DNA of 64,000 nucleotides from Staphylococcus pettenkoferi (GCF_026659735.1 NZ_JANSKK010000017.1:96353-160352); one strand, 5' to 3'. Positions 30,394-39,845 are shown, counted from the stretch's first letter. Notes: generated by a model not told the origin, from the letters alone. A program made the numbers and translations.

Positions 30394-31293
30394 TTAATGA
30401 GATTTACTTTTTTCTTCAGCTTCACCAAAGATTTTACGTTTAATTTCTTGACCTGTTGGTGTACCGGCTAAGCCGCCCATACCTGTTTCGCGAAGTGAAG
30501 AAGGTAAGTTACGACCAATTTTATCCATAGCTTCGATTACTTCGTCAACTGGGATACGACTTTCAACGCCAGCTAGCGCAAGGTCGGCAGAAATTAATGC
30601 GTTACCTGAACCGATTGCATTACGCATAACACATGGAATTTCAACTAAGCCACCTACTGGGTCACAGACAAGACCAAGTAAGTTACTGATTGCTAAGGCC
30701 ATTGCATGACCTGCTTGTTGAGGTGAGCCACCTGTTACTTGTGTTGCAGCTGCTGCCGCCATAGCTGATGCTGAACCTACCTCAGCTTGGCAACCCCCTG
30801 TCGCACCTGCCACACTACCATTGTTAGCAATGACTTTACCTACAAGTGCTGATGCAAATAGGAAGTCGATCAGTTGATCTTCAGTTAAGTCATGTGTTTT
30901 TTCAAGTTTAAAAATAACGCCTGGAATCGTACCTGACGAACCTGCTGTTGGTGTCGCACAGATAATACCCATTGCTGCGTTAACTTCGTTCGTTGCAACG
31001 GCACCTTTCACAGCGTCCATCATTTCATTGCCCGCTAATGCATGATTTTCTTCACGATATTTTTGGAGTTTAATAGCGTCTTGACCAGTGTAGCCCGTTA
31101 CACTTTTAACGCCTTCTCCAGTAGTCCCTCTTTTCACGCCGTCACGCATTACTTCTAGGTTCGTCTTCATTTGTTCACGAACGTCTTCTCTAGAAGTTTC
31201 TTGTCTGTCCATTTCTTGTTGAATCATCATTTCAGCGAATGTTGTTTGATGTTGTTCTGCATACTCTATTATTTCTTGCATCGTATCAAACAT
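30394..31293 (-). CDS. sdaAA: L-serine dehydratase, alpha subunit
   Basis: A 299-residue iron-sulfur-dependent serine dehydratase alpha chain. Conserved segments include the cysteine-containing CATPTAGSSGTIPG (about residues 110-123), GGCQAEVGSASAM and CDPVGGLVEIPC; these cysteines ligate the [4Fe-4S] cluster. With the beta subunit it converts L-serine to pyruvate and ammonia. It is the last gene of the pfoR-sdaAB-sdaAA operon. Confidence 0.95.
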   Translation of the reverse strand: MFDTMQEIIEYAEQHQTTFAEMMIQQEMDRQETSREDVREQMKTNLEVMRDGVKRGTTGEGVKSVTGYTGQDAIKLQKYREENHALAGNEMMDAVKGAVATNEVNAAMGIICATPTAGSSGTIPGVIFKLEKTHDLTEDQLIDFLFASALVGKVIANNGSVAGATGGCQAEVGSASAMAAAAATQVTGGSPQQAGHAMALAISNLLGLVCDPVGGLVEIPCVMRNAIGSGNALISADLALAGVESRIPVDEVIEAMDKIGRNLPSSLRETGMGGLAGTPTGQEIKRKIFGEAEEKSKSH

Positions 31294-31308
31294 GTAAATA
31301 CACCCTTT

Positions 31309-31986
31309 CTAATGTACGTATGAGAAGTTCAAGTTACTGTATTTGTCTCGCATTTGCTCTAGCAAGTCAGATTTCATATCTTTATTGAGATGAAGTGCAA
31401 GTAAGCATCCATCTTTATGAATGGTCTTGATTTCTTCGTTAATGTCTACGTCTTTATCGATTAAATCGTTGATAAGGTGGTTGATTGATGCAATATCTGA
31501 ATCCCCGTCTATAACTAAGATTGGTAAACCGTGATTCATTAAGATACATAATCCATTGACATGGATACTCTTAATCTTGATTGTTCCCCCACCGATTGAG
31601 ATACCGTTGACCTCGACATGACGATCACCAGCATCTGCTTTAAGCAATGCACAGTTAGGATGCTCGCCTAAACTGTGTCCTGATTCTTCAATGATATCGA
31701 CTTTGATACCATCTTTCTCTGCAATCTTTGTTGATTCTGGAATACGCTCATCAAATGTTGTGAAACCGAGCGCACCCCCAACGATTGCTAGATCTGTACC
31801 GTGTCCTTGGTGTGTAGCTGCAAATGATTCATAATAATGTACTTCTAAGTTCTCTGGTTCATGTTGTAAGACTTCTCTTAATGCGTTACCGATTTTGACT
31901 GCACCTGCTGTGTGTGAACTTGATGGACCAATCATTTTTGGCCCGATGATATCAAATGCACTTTTAAAATCTTGTGTGCGTGCCAT
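31309..31986 (-). CDS. sdaAB: L-serine dehydratase, beta subunit
   Basis: A 225-residue beta chain. The N-terminal domain contains FDIIGPKMIGPSSSHTAGAV (about residues 10-29) and the C-terminal part (about residues 145-225) is ACT-like, probably for effector binding. It is encoded directly before the alpha subunit with 15 bases between, giving the two-gene enzyme typical of Gram-positives. Confidence 0.95.
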   Translation of the reverse strand: MARTQDFKSAFDIIGPKMIGPSSSHTAGAVKIGNALREVLQHEPENLEVHYYESFAATHQGHGTDLAIVGGALGFTTFDERIPESTKIAEKDGIKVDIIEESGHSLGEHPNCALLKADAGDRHVEVNGISIGGGTIKIKSIHVNGLCILMNHGLPILVIDGDSDIASINHLINDLIDKDVDINEEIKTIHKDGCLLALHLNKDMKSDLLEQMRDKYSNLNFSYVH

Positions 31987-32003
31987 AACGACATTACATC
32001 TCC

Positions 32004-33038
32004 TTAATTTGCTTGTTTATTTAATTTAGGCGTTTTGAAGTTGAGTTTAGACAAGTTAAGTTTTTTAATCAACTTACCAATGATAAGACTTAATATAATA
32101 CTTACAACTGCAACGACTACTAACGTAATGACTATTCTAACAGGGTCGTTGAAGCCGAATAAAACGACAGGGCCTGCAATCGGTGTAGCCATACCTGGAG
32201 TGTTAAGAACCAACCCACTCACTGTAACAATAATTGCGTTGACTACGCCAATAATAGCGTTTGTACCATAGAGCTGAAGTGGATACTTCGCTATGATATC
32301 GATTTGAGTCAACGGTTCAATGGCAACTGCGAATGCTTTGGATGGGCCGCCAATCTTAAGCTCTTTGAAGAGTACGAAGTTGACGAAAGATGCACCCATA
32401 CAAGTGATCGCACCAATAGCCATTGGTGTACTTGTCAATCCGAGTAAAGTTGCTAATACCATTGAACTTAGTGGTGTCATACCCGTTACTGGAATAATTA
32501 ATCCAAGAATGACAGCTAATGCGTAAGGGTTGTTCTGACCTACTGCAGTAACCGCACTACCAATTTGATGTAATACAGCAATGACTCCTGGGCTAATCAA
32601 CTTAGCAATTCCGTAAGCAATTGCTGGTGCGAGTAAGATAACTACAATTAAATCTAATCCTTCTGGTACTTTCTTCTGAATATATTTCAATCCAAACGCA
32701 ACTAAATACGCTGCTATGAACGCAGGTAATAATTGGAAGTCCTTAAGTACTAAACCTACGATAACAGCAAAAACTGGTGAAATGCCTAAGTTTAAGCAAG
32801 TTAGAATACCAACTGCAACACCAGTTAAACTTCCAGCTAAATCACCAATATCCTTTAAGAATGTAATATGAAAGATTTCACCTAATGCATAACTAAGAAA
32901 CGCTTGTGGTAGCATTGTCGAACAAGCAGCTCCCGAGAGTGCTTGTAATCCTTCTTTACCAAATGGCGCAAAGTTTAAAAATAACGTCATCGCCAATAGT
33001 ACGACAAGCAACGTTCCTATCCCTAAAACGATATCCAT
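32004..33038 (-). CDS. PfoR-like membrane protein (PTS EIIC_2 family)
   Basis: A roughly 344-residue polytopic membrane protein with about ten hydrophobic segments and glycine-rich loops (TGMTPLSSMVLATLLGLTST, then NTPGMATPIAGPVVLFGFND), the PfoR/PTS_EIIC_2 hallmark. In other staphylococci this gene also stands before sdaAB-sdaAA, suggesting a serine or related transporter or sensor. The ATG at 33038 fits the GAGG site; the TTG-started extension at 33059 is less likely. Confidence 0.82.
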   Translation of the reverse strand: MDIVLGIGTLLVVLLAMTLFLNFAPFGKEGLQALSGAACSTMLPQAFLSYALGEIFHITFLKDIGDLAGSLTGVAVGILTCLNLGISPVFAVIVGLVLKDFQLLPAFIAAYLVAFGLKYIQKKVPEGLDLIVVILLAPAIAYGIAKLISPGVIAVLHQIGSAVTAVGQNNPYALAVILGLIIPVTGMTPLSSMVLATLLGLTSTPMAIGAITCMGASFVNFVLFKELKIGGPSKAFAVAIEPLTQIDIIAKYPLQLYGTNAIIGVVNAIIVTVSGLVLNTPGMATPIAGPVVLFGFNDPVRIVITLVVVAVVSIILSLIIGKLIKKLNLSKLNFKTPKLNKQAN

Positions 33039-33165
33039 TTCCCATAACCTCTTTTCCAAAAGTAATATAATATAGCTTTGTATTATATTAATCTCTCATT
33101 GCATATATATTCTATTATTTTAAGAAAGCACTTACAACAGTAAATGTTTATAATTGTTGTCAATA

Positions 33166-33183
33166 TTGTGAAGTTTTTCACAA
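33166..33183. promoter_or_regulatory. Rex-type operator
   Basis: TTGTGAA-GTTT-TTCACAA: a perfect 7-bp inverted repeat with 4-bp spacer, matching the Rex consensus TTGTGAAWWWWTTCACAA except for one base in the spacer. Rex releases DNA when NADH is high. It lies about 130 bp before pfoR, next to a -35-like TTGACA. Confidence 0.8.
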
Positions 33184-33303
33184 GTAATTTTAAAATCCTT
33201 TCATGACGCCTTTTAAAGACATAAAATAGTTATTGACTTTCAAAAAAATAAAGGTATACACACTTAATATTATGTACTTTTATAAATTGTGACAGAATTT
33301 TAA

Positions 33304-33350
33304 ACAAAAATAAAAACGCCGAGAAACCTAGTAGTTAGGCTACTCGACGC
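33304..33350 (-). terminator. Terminator of the 66-residue protein gene
   Basis: On the minus strand GCGTCGAG(T)AGCCTA pairs with TAGGTTTCTCGGCGT, followed by TTTTATTTTTG. About 14 pairs with some G-U. Confidence 0.8.
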
Positions 33351-33394
33351 TATTACAAAACGTTGCGTATTCAAAATATTCTTTATACATACCT

Positions 33395-33595
33395 TTAGAA
33401 GAAAGGAATTATTTCACTTGCTTTAACAATATCTTCAGTGAAGAAATATTGCTTACCTTCACCTGTATAAGCTGGTGTAAGAACTAAATTGGCTTTCGCA
33501 CTATATAGCCACTCAGGGTGCAAGCCACTATTTAGGATCTCTTGAAACTCCTGAAACTCTTTCTGCCAATCAATATGAATATCTACTTGCTCCAT
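33395..33595 (-). CDS. Conserved small protein of unknown function
   Basis: A 66-residue acidic protein, MEQVDIHIDWQKEFQEFQEI at the start, ending ITEDIVKASEIIPFF-like. It has its own ribosome site (GAGGAGGG) and terminator, so it is a single-gene unit. No domain recognised. Confidence 0.7.
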   Translation of the reverse strand: MEQVDIHIDWQKEFQEFQEILNSGLHPEWLYSAKANLVLTPAYTGEGKQYFFTEDIVKASEIIPFF

Positions 33596-33763
33596 ATTGT
33601 CCCTCCTCTTATCACACTTAAGTTATAGAGGATTCATACTTAAACTCCCGTTGTTAGTAAAATATATGAACATTACCATATCGTATAAATTGAAACATAT
33701 CAGTAAGACGTCTTAACTATAACACAAACATACATTCGTATAAAGAAGTGTACGCAATATAAT

Positions 33764-33806
33764 ACCCCACTACAACGGTTGCATTCTCAACAATGTGTAG
33801 CGGGGT
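33764..33806 (-). terminator. Hairpin downstream of ipdC
   Basis: ACCCCRCTACA arms (11 pairs, one G-U) enclose a 21-base loop 50 bp after the ipdC stop. The minus-strand flank is ATTATATT rather than a pure U-run. Confidence 0.6.
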
Positions 33807-33855
33807 GCAATGGGTTGATATTCAGTTTTTATGAAGCATGGGCTATGCGAACGAT

Positions 33856-35496
33856 TTAGCCATTTTGGTTCGCAAAGACTTTACCTAATTTAATTAATTT
33901 CTCTGGTGCATCGTCAATGTTCATTTTCACTTCAACAAGGTGCATACGATCAGCATGTTGATCGATTTGATTTAAAGCATCTTGTAATTGCTTACTTGTA
34001 CTTACGTGATGTGTCATTACTTGATCCTTACCGCCAAAGACTTCAGGTAACATTGTGTACTGCCATTGTGTAATATCATTGTATGGCGCGCGTTCACCAT
34101 GAATTTTACGCTCAACCGTATAACCATCATTGTTAATGACGAATAACACAGGCTTAATATCTTCGCGCATCATCACCGCGATGTCTTGTACGGTAAGTTG
34201 TAAAGCACCTTCGCCTACTAGAAGTAAGTTGCGGCGTGCTTTATTAGCAATTTGTGAGCCTAATGTTGCTGGTAAAGTGTAACCAATTGAGCCCCAAAGT
34301 GGTTGACCAATATACATATTGTTTGAGCTTAAGCCTAAATTGTAAGAACCAAAGAATGATGTACCTTGATCTGCGAGAAGCACGTCATCTTCTTTGATAA
34401 ATTGTTGTAACATCGCAAAATATTGTTTTTGAGTTAATGATTCATCTGAAACTTGGACTTCTTCAGACGGACGTTCGTATTGAGGATAGTCTACATCAAA
34501 CTGAATATCGATATTTTTTAGTTGTTGAACTAAATCGATAAGATGTGCGTCTTGACTTGTTGTCTCACCCGCTTGGAAGTTGCGATGATTGATTGTGATA
34601 ACATCGTCTAAATCGAATTCGTAGCTAAACCCAGCTGTTGCTGAGTCAGTGAGTTTACCGCCGATATTAAGGATGCAATCACTCTTATCTACATAATTTT
34701 TAATTTGTTCTTCAGCTACTTGGCCGTCATACATGCCGATGTAGTAAGGATTTTCTTCGTTAAATGCACCTTTACCTAGAGAAAGCTGTGCTACCGGAAT
34801 GTGCGTTTGGTTAACGAATTGCTCTAATTCTTCATGTAAGTTGAAACTGTTGATTTCATGTCCTGTTAAAATGACTGGTTGTTGCGCATTCTTCAAGCGA
34901 TCTTGAACGGCTTCTATAAGATTTGAAACGTCAGACTCTTGATGTTTAGGGTGTTTGAATGTTTCTGTCACTTCGATTTCTTCACCTGCTACATCAATTG
35001 GTAAGTGGATGTGCACTGGTCGTTTCTCAGTCCAAGCTGCAGTAAGGATACGTGGAATTTCTGTTTGCGCATTCTCTGGCGTAATATACGCTTCAGAAGT
35101 CGTGATAGGTTGGTACATTTGACGATAATCATCGAAGCTACCTTCACCTAATGAGTGGTGTAAATAAGCACCTGCTTCTTCTGCAGAACGTGTGGGTGCA
35201 CCTGTGATTTGAACGACGGGTACACGTTCAGCGTAAGCACCTGCAATACCATTGATCGCACTCAATTCACCAACACCAAATGTTGTAACCATTGCACTCA
35301 TGCCATGCATACGAGCGTAACCGTCAGCGGCATAGCTTGCGTTAAGCTCGTTCGTATTACCTACCCATTTCATGTCGTCTCTTTCTGTAATATCGTCTAA
35401 GAAAGTTAGGTTGAAATCTCCAGGTACACCGAAGATCGTTTCGACACCAAATTCACTAATACAGTCCATTAAATATTGTCCTACACGTCTTTTCAT
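33856..35496 (-). CDS. ipdC: Thiamine-diphosphate-dependent 2-keto acid decarboxylase
   Basis: A 546-residue enzyme of the indolepyruvate/pyruvate decarboxylase family. The N-terminal catalytic domain contains GVETIFGVPGDFNLTFLDDI with the conserved glutamate region NELNASYAADGYAR (about residues 48-61) and LHHSLGEG. The ThDP-binding domain has the GEGALQLTVQDIAVM/NNDGYTVER motif (about residues 425-455). It decarboxylates a 2-keto acid to an aldehyde; the exact substrate (pyruvate, branched-chain or aromatic) cannot be told. The start at 35496 fits AAAGGAG. Confidence 0.9.
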   Translation of the reverse strand: MKRRVGQYLMDCISEFGVETIFGVPGDFNLTFLDDITERDDMKWVGNTNELNASYAADGYARMHGMSAMVTTFGVGELSAINGIAGAYAERVPVVQITGAPTRSAEEAGAYLHHSLGEGSFDDYRQMYQPITTSEAYITPENAQTEIPRILTAAWTEKRPVHIHLPIDVAGEEIEVTETFKHPKHQESDVSNLIEAVQDRLKNAQQPVILTGHEINSFNLHEELEQFVNQTHIPVAQLSLGKGAFNEENPYYIGMYDGQVAEEQIKNYVDKSDCILNIGGKLTDSATAGFSYEFDLDDVITINHRNFQAGETTSQDAHLIDLVQQLKNIDIQFDVDYPQYERPSEEVQVSDESLTQKQYFAMLQQFIKEDDVLLADQGTSFFGSYNLGLSSNNMYIGQPLWGSIGYTLPATLGSQIANKARRNLLLVGEGALQLTVQDIAVMMREDIKPVLFVINNDGYTVERKIHGERAPYNDITQWQYTMLPEVFGGKDQVMTHHVSTSKQLQDALNQIDQHADRMHLVEVKMNIDDAPEKLIKLGKVFANQNG

Positions 35497-35527
35497 TTCC
35501 ATTTCTCCTTTGCGATTGATTACTTCT

Positions 35528-35568
35528 AGGATAAATCTATCTGCATTAAAGGTCAATTAAGTTGACCT
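35528..35568 (-). promoter_or_regulatory. ipdC promoter with overlapping operator
   Basis: On the minus strand TTGACC (35551-35556), 17 bp, TATCCT (35528-35533). The inverted repeat AGGTCAA-TTAAG-TTGACCT (35550-35568) overlaps the -35, so a repressor bound there would block transcription. The neighbouring MarR protein is one candidate. Confidence 0.75.
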
Positions 35569-35737
35569 ATTTGCGTAAAAATTTTTCTGTCGTACATCAC
35601 TTTGTATGACGACATTTTACGACACTAGTCTCTTTTTACCCTTTTAAAAGGCATTTCAATCTCTTTTTTGAAGGAGGGAGGAAAATGATTCGACTATGCG
35701 CCCAAATAAAAGAGCAAGACTATCTCTATAGATAATC

Positions 35738-36214
35738 TTACTCTTCAGTAGTATCACGTGTCGATTCGTGCTGATGTTTTAAATGTTTAATTTCTTTATA
35801 TCCAGAGCGATAAGAGGCAAATTCTTCCATAATCGCATACCAATCTGTACCGACACGTTCTTGAATTTCACTAAATAAATCATTCTGTGCTTTATTCAGT
35901 TCTTTGACAAGTTTCGTCCCCTCTTCTGTAGGGAACAACCGCTTCACACGACGATCTTTAGTAGATTGTTGTTCTTGAATTAGCCCTTTATCCTTGAGCT
36001 TCTTCAAAGTCGCATGACTGCCCTGTTTTGATATTTCCAGACTCTTTAATAGGTTCTTCACCGTTATTCCAGGAACTTTTTCAATAAAAAACAAAAAACG
36101 ATGATGTTGGCGACTCAAACCGTACGCTTCGATAATTTCATCTGCAGTATTGATAAATGTCTTATAAGCAAAGTAGAACAGTAAATTCTCATAATCATTG
36201 TTACTTGAAGCCAT
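35738..36214 (-). CDS. MarR-family transcriptional regulator
   Basis: A 158-residue winged-helix regulator. The DNA-binding part is TVKNLLKSLEISKQGSHATL then KKLKDKGLIQEQQSTKDRRV with the wing RRVKRLFPTEEG (about residues 50-105). It is divergent from the lysE-araC pair and upstream of ipdC on the same strand. The target is probably its own promoter region and lysE; ipdC is a second possibility. Confidence 0.87.
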   Translation of the reverse strand: MASSNNDYENLLFYFAYKTFINTADEIIEAYGLSRQHHRFLFFIEKVPGITVKNLLKSLEISKQGSHATLKKLKDKGLIQEQQSTKDRRVKRLFPTEEGTKLVKELNKAQNDLFSEIQERVGTDWYAIMEEFASYRSGYKEIKHLKHQHESTRDTTEE

Positions 36215-36320
36215 AATTCATACTATCCTTCCTAATTTCATTCAATATCTCAATATTCTTACAAATATCTCGTTAACTCTCTTCGCAATTTTGTACTATC
36301 AGAGCCATTGTAACATGCTT

Positions 36321-36345
36321 TATACTTGAGCAACACTTCAGTATA
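36321..36345. promoter_or_regulatory. Inverted repeat between marR and lysE
   Basis: TATACT and AGTATA arms, 13 bp apart, 18 bp before the lysE start. It could be a MarR site; no clear -35 accompanies it. Confidence 0.35.
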
Positions 36346-36362
36346 CAAAGGGGGATTGTGGG

Positions 36363-36935
36363 ATGAATATCTTGTCATTTGTCTTCTATACCTTTCTCGT
36401 CACAGGAACGCCGGGGCCGACGAATCTAGATATATTGAACACTATTAAGTCTCAGGGGCGTCGGGCAGGCATTCAATATACATATGGCGCATCACTTGCT
36501 TTCTTTACTTTACTCGTACTGTCAGCGCTAATTAATAGCTTGTTCGCTCAATATATACCTCCCGTTCTGACGATTATGAAGGTCATTGGTAGTTTGTACA
36601 TGCTATACTTAGTCTACTTATTATTTAAATCTCACAGTAGCGATGAACCTACCAACAAAGGGAGCTTTAAAGCGGGCTATTTATTGCAGTTTCTCAACCC
36701 TAAAGTTATCACTTTTACACTTACGGTACTACCGTCATTCGTGCTCGGTACCTATCATCATTTCACGACGATAAGTTTATTCATTATCGTTATTACACTT
36801 ATAGGTGTCTTCTCTTTCGGATTATGGGTCGTCTTTGGCGCATTACTTCAGCGCTTTCTTCAACGCCATGAGATGATCGTTACGATTGTGATGGCGATAT
36901 TTCTCGTTTATGCTGCTGTTGTAGTTTGGCTTTGA
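36363..36935 (+). CDS. LysE/RhtB-family exporter
   Basis: A 190-residue membrane protein with the LysE family start FLVTGTPGPTNLDILNTIKS (about residues 10-30) and five to six transmembrane helices. QFLNPKVITFTLTVLPSFV near residue 105 is also typical. Members export amino acids or related small metabolites. The substrate here is unknown. The araC gene follows by 18 bases and is probably co-transcribed. Confidence 0.88.
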   Translation: MNILSFVFYTFLVTGTPGPTNLDILNTIKSQGRRAGIQYTYGASLAFFTLLVLSALINSLFAQYIPPVLTIMKVIGSLYMLYLVYLLFKSHSSDEPTNKGSFKAGYLLQFLNPKVITFTLTVLPSFVLGTYHHFTTISLFIIVITLIGVFSFGLWVVFGALLQRFLQRHEMIVTIVMAIFLVYAAVVVWL

Positions 36936-36953
36936 TATGAGGGGTGATGATAG

Positions 36954-37733
36954 ATGATGAATCATTTTAAGTATAAAAATGCAATCGGCATCACTGCGAT
37001 GCATGCGCATTTGGATGACTTTCGCTATAAGAAACACGCCCATCAAGAATATGCCATGGGGGTAACATTGCGCGGCTTACAATCTTATCATTTAGGTGGT
37101 ACGCATCATCTTTCTCACACGAGTGGTGTAATGTTATTTAACCCTGAAGAAACGCATGATGGCCAATCGTATGATGCTCAAGGACTGGAATATATTATGC
37201 TCTATATCAAGCCTGCTATGTTGAGAGAAGCATTGGGGATTACCACAAATGTGAAGTTTACGACTCCCATTATTTACAATCCACGTATTTCAGAGCGTAT
37301 CATCAAGTTGTGGCAAGCGATATTTTATGACCATTCTGAAGCTGAATGTCATGAGCGTTTCATAGATTTAATCGATCAATTTCCAAGACAAGCGATATCT
37401 TTATCTTCAAGAACTGATAATGCAAAGACAAAGTTAGCTATAGAAATAATTAAACAACATTATAATGATAAATTGAATTTAGAGCAGTTGAGCCAAGCTC
37501 TAGAAATGTCTAAATATCAATTTATACGCTTCTTTAAAAAGCAGACAGGATTAACGCCGCATCAGTATTATATTAATTACAAAGTAGAACGTGCTAAGCA
37601 AATTATCGAGACGTATAAAGATGTGTATTGGGCTATTGCTGAATGTAACTTTGTGGACCTTGCTCATTTAAATAAATGTTTCAAGTACCGCTATGGCGTC
37701 ACAGCCTATCAATTCATGTCGGGATTAAGATAA
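36954..37733 (+). CDS. AraC-family transcriptional regulator
   Basis: A 259-residue regulator. The N-terminal cupin-like sensor contains HAHQEYAMGVTLRGLQSYHL-like sequence (about residues 28-45) with FNPEETHDGQ. The C-terminal double helix-turn-helix spans about residues 160-255 (LNLEQLSQALEMSKYQFIRF, then FKKQTGLTPHQYYINYKVER). Linked to a LysE exporter, it probably responds to the exported amino acid-like compound; this pairing is common. Confidence 0.88.
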   Translation: MMNHFKYKNAIGITAMHAHLDDFRYKKHAHQEYAMGVTLRGLQSYHLGGTHHLSHTSGVMLFNPEETHDGQSYDAQGLEYIMLYIKPAMLREALGITTNVKFTTPIIYNPRISERIIKLWQAIFYDHSEAECHERFIDLIDQFPRQAISLSSRTDNAKTKLAIEIIKQHYNDKLNLEQLSQALEMSKYQFIRFFKKQTGLTPHQYYINYKVERAKQIIETYKDVYWAIAECNFVDLAHLNKCFKYRYGVTAYQFMSGLR

Positions 37734-37756
37734 CATGGAGTTTATCATATATAACT

Positions 37757-37797
37757 TAAGCGCTTTTCAAATACTCGAAGTTGAAAAGCGCTTTACT
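37757..37797. terminator. Terminator between araC and whiA
   Basis: AAGCGCTTTTCAA / TTGAAAAGCGCTT, a perfect 13-bp stem with a 10-base loop. It lies between convergent araC and whiA and can serve both. Confidence 0.85.
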
Positions 37798-37863
37798 ATT
37801 GTTATTCATCTTTATTAGCTTAGAGCAGGTGGTACTTGCGATTTACCACTGCATGTCCTCTTT

Positions 37864-38808
37864 CTACATCTCTATCGTTTCACCACTACGAATCTTATCT
37901 GCCAGTTCATTTAACTTACGCAAACGATGGTTAACGCCGGATTTTGAAATTTTACCTGAAGACACCATTTCTCCTAATTCTTTCAACGAAATTTCTTGAT
38001 GTTGCACACGTAATTTCGCAATTTCTCTCAAACGATCGGGTAAATTGTCTAAACCAATTTCTTGGTCGATGAGCTGAATACTTTCAACCTGCTTCATTGC
38101 TGCACTTACCGTTTTATTGAGATTTGCCGTTTCACAGTTCACGAGACGGTTCACAGAATTGCGCATATCACGAACGATACGCACATCTTCAAATTTCAAT
38201 AAGGCTTGATAGCCACCAATGAGACTGAGGAAATCAGAAATCTTCTCTGCTTCTTTTAAGTACACGATGCTACCTTTCTTACGCTCCAGATATTTCGCGT
38301 TGAGACCGTAATGGTTCATTAATTTCACTAATCCTTCTGAATGCGTCTCATATTGTGAAAAAATTTCTAAATGATAAGAAGACGTTTCAGGGTTATTGAC
38401 AGAACCTCCTGCTAGAAAAGCGCCACGTAAATAACTTCGGCACATTTCGTCATCGTCAGTCATCGCTGAGTCTATCTCATGCATAAACATACCATCACGC
38501 AAGATGCATAAATCGTCTAGTATTTTTTTCGCTAGCATTTTAATACGACAAATATAGATGTTATTTTTCTTTAATTTCATTTTTTTACGCACGAGGATTT
38601 CGACTTCTACATTAAAAACTTTTTTAATCAACGAGTAGATTCGACGTGCAGTTGTCGCATTCTCCGTTTGTACATCAATGATAAACTGTTGATTAGAAAG
38701 GGAGAGCGCACCGTTCATACGAATCAACGCGCTTAGTTCTGCTCTTGCATTCGCTTCATCGACTTCTATTCTCGTTAATTCATTTTTCATATCAGATGCA
38801 AAACTCAT
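37864..38808 (-). CDS. whiA: WhiA, sporulation/division regulator homologue
   Basis: A 314-residue protein, the usual length. The N-terminal region resembles a catalytically inactive LAGLIDADG homing endonuclease ([40 protein letters not shown]), and the C-terminal helix-turn-helix contains [20 protein letters not shown]. In low-GC Gram-positives it affects cell division and chromosome segregation. It is the last gene of the rapZ-yvcK-whiA operon. clpP, its usual downstream neighbour in staphylococci, is absent. Confidence 0.95.
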   Translation of the reverse strand: MSFASDMKNELTRIEVDEANARAELSALIRMNGALSLSNQQFIIDVQTENATTARRIYSLIKKVFNVEVEILVRKKMKLKKNNIYICRIKMLAKKILDDLCILRDGMFMHEIDSAMTDDDEMCRSYLRGAFLAGGSVNNPETSSYHLEIFSQYETHSEGLVKLMNHYGLNAKYLERKKGSIVYLKEAEKISDFLSLIGGYQALLKFEDVRIVRDMRNSVNRLVNCETANLNKTVSAAMKQVESIQLIDQEIGLDNLPDRLREIAKLRVQHQEISLKELGEMVSSGKISKSGVNHRLRKLNELADKIRSGETIEM

Positions 38809-38841
38809 CGTTATGACAACCTTTCTAATCTACATATTCAC

Positions 38842-39843
38842 TTAATGATTTCTGCGATTTTTATCCCTTTTAAACTCAATCGTACTTGTCTCACGCAACG
38901 CAATTTCGTAAATCATCTTAGATAAGACTTTTGTATTATGACGCACGTAATGCTCCGACGAAATTTCAACAAGATCTTCACTGGAGAACACTTCTACGCC
39001 TGCCGCTTCTAACCTCTCAATATCGCAAGTCACTGGCTCAGCGTTCTCTTTGCGGTACCGTTCGAGCACCTCATCGTTATACGTTTGGTCCCCACAGATT
39101 ATATAGCTAATGAAATCTTGACCTACGTGGTCGTGGATAGCTTGTAAGTGATCCATCGCAGTATAGTGCGTCGTTTCGCCTGATTGTGTCATCACATTTG
39201 TGACATACAATTTAGGTGCATAACTCTCTACAAGTGCTTCAGAAATACCTTTCACACATAGGTTAGAGATCACACTCGTATAAAGCGAACCTGGTCCTAG
39301 AACGATGAGATCTGCCTCTTCAATCGCTTCGATGGCTTCGCTCATTGGCTCAACATCTTCAGGCTCCAGAAACACACGTTTAATGCGTTTATTCTTCTTC
39401 GGAATGTTAGACTCCCCATAGACCACTTCGCCATCATCCATTTCGGCATTCAAGCTCACACTTGAATTGGTAGATGGAATGACCTGACCTTTAATGTTTA
39501 AAATCTTACTCAATTCTTTCACTGCATGTCCGAAATCATCCGTGATATTCGTCATCGCAGCGATGAGCAAGTTACCTAACGAGTGACCTTCAACTTGATC
39601 TTCTTCAAAGCGATATTGGAAGAGCTGTTCAAGCACAGGTTCCGTTTCACTTAAGGCAGAAATGACGTTACGAATATCACCTGGCGCAGGAATATCCATT
39701 TCGCTTCGAATCTTACCGGTACTTCCGCCGTCATCTGCCACTGTTACGATTGTCGTAATATCTATAGGAAATTGCTTAAGTCCACGCGCGAGCACTGACA
39801 ATCCAGTCCCGCCGCCGATAAGCACGAGTTTGATTCGTTTCAT
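38842..39843 (-). CDS. yvcK: YvcK/GlmR, CofD-like regulator
   Basis: A 333-residue protein starting with the nucleotide-binding loop GGGTGLSVLARGLKQFPIDI and VADDGGSTGKIR (about residues 8-45), and with DLIVLGPGSLYTSVISNLCV near residue 178. In Bacillus GlmR/YvcK binds UDP-GlcNAc, stimulates glucosamine-6-phosphate synthesis and is needed on gluconeogenic carbon. It follows rapZ by two bases. Confidence 0.95.
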   Translation of the reverse strand: MKRIKLVLIGGGTGLSVLARGLKQFPIDITTIVTVADDGGSTGKIRSEMDIPAPGDIRNVISALSETEPVLEQLFQYRFEEDQVEGHSLGNLLIAAMTNITDDFGHAVKELSKILNIKGQVIPSTNSSVSLNAEMDDGEVVYGESNIPKKNKRIKRVFLEPEDVEPMSEAIEAIEEADLIVLGPGSLYTSVISNLCVKGISEALVESYAPKLYVTNVMTQSGETTHYTAMDHLQAIHDHVGQDFISYIICGDQTYNDEVLERYRKENAEPVTCDIERLEAAGVEVFSSEDLVEISSEHYVRHNTKVLSKMIYEIALRETSTIEFKRDKNRRNH

Positions 39844-39845
39844 TA

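Larger units (their letters stand above)
33039..33394. other. Regulatory interval upstream of the pfoR-sda operon
   Basis: This gene-free stretch holds the Rex-type operator (33166-33183), a TTGACA directly next to it on the minus strand (33158-33163) without a convincing -10, and the terminator of the next gene (33304-33350). I see no ORF or RNA gene in it. Confidence 0.6.

Noticed and set aside
33233..33260. TTGACT-16-TATACA on the plus strand
   Set aside because: It looks like a promoter, but no rightward gene or RNA follows before the convergent terminator. In such AT-rich sequence a chance match is likely.
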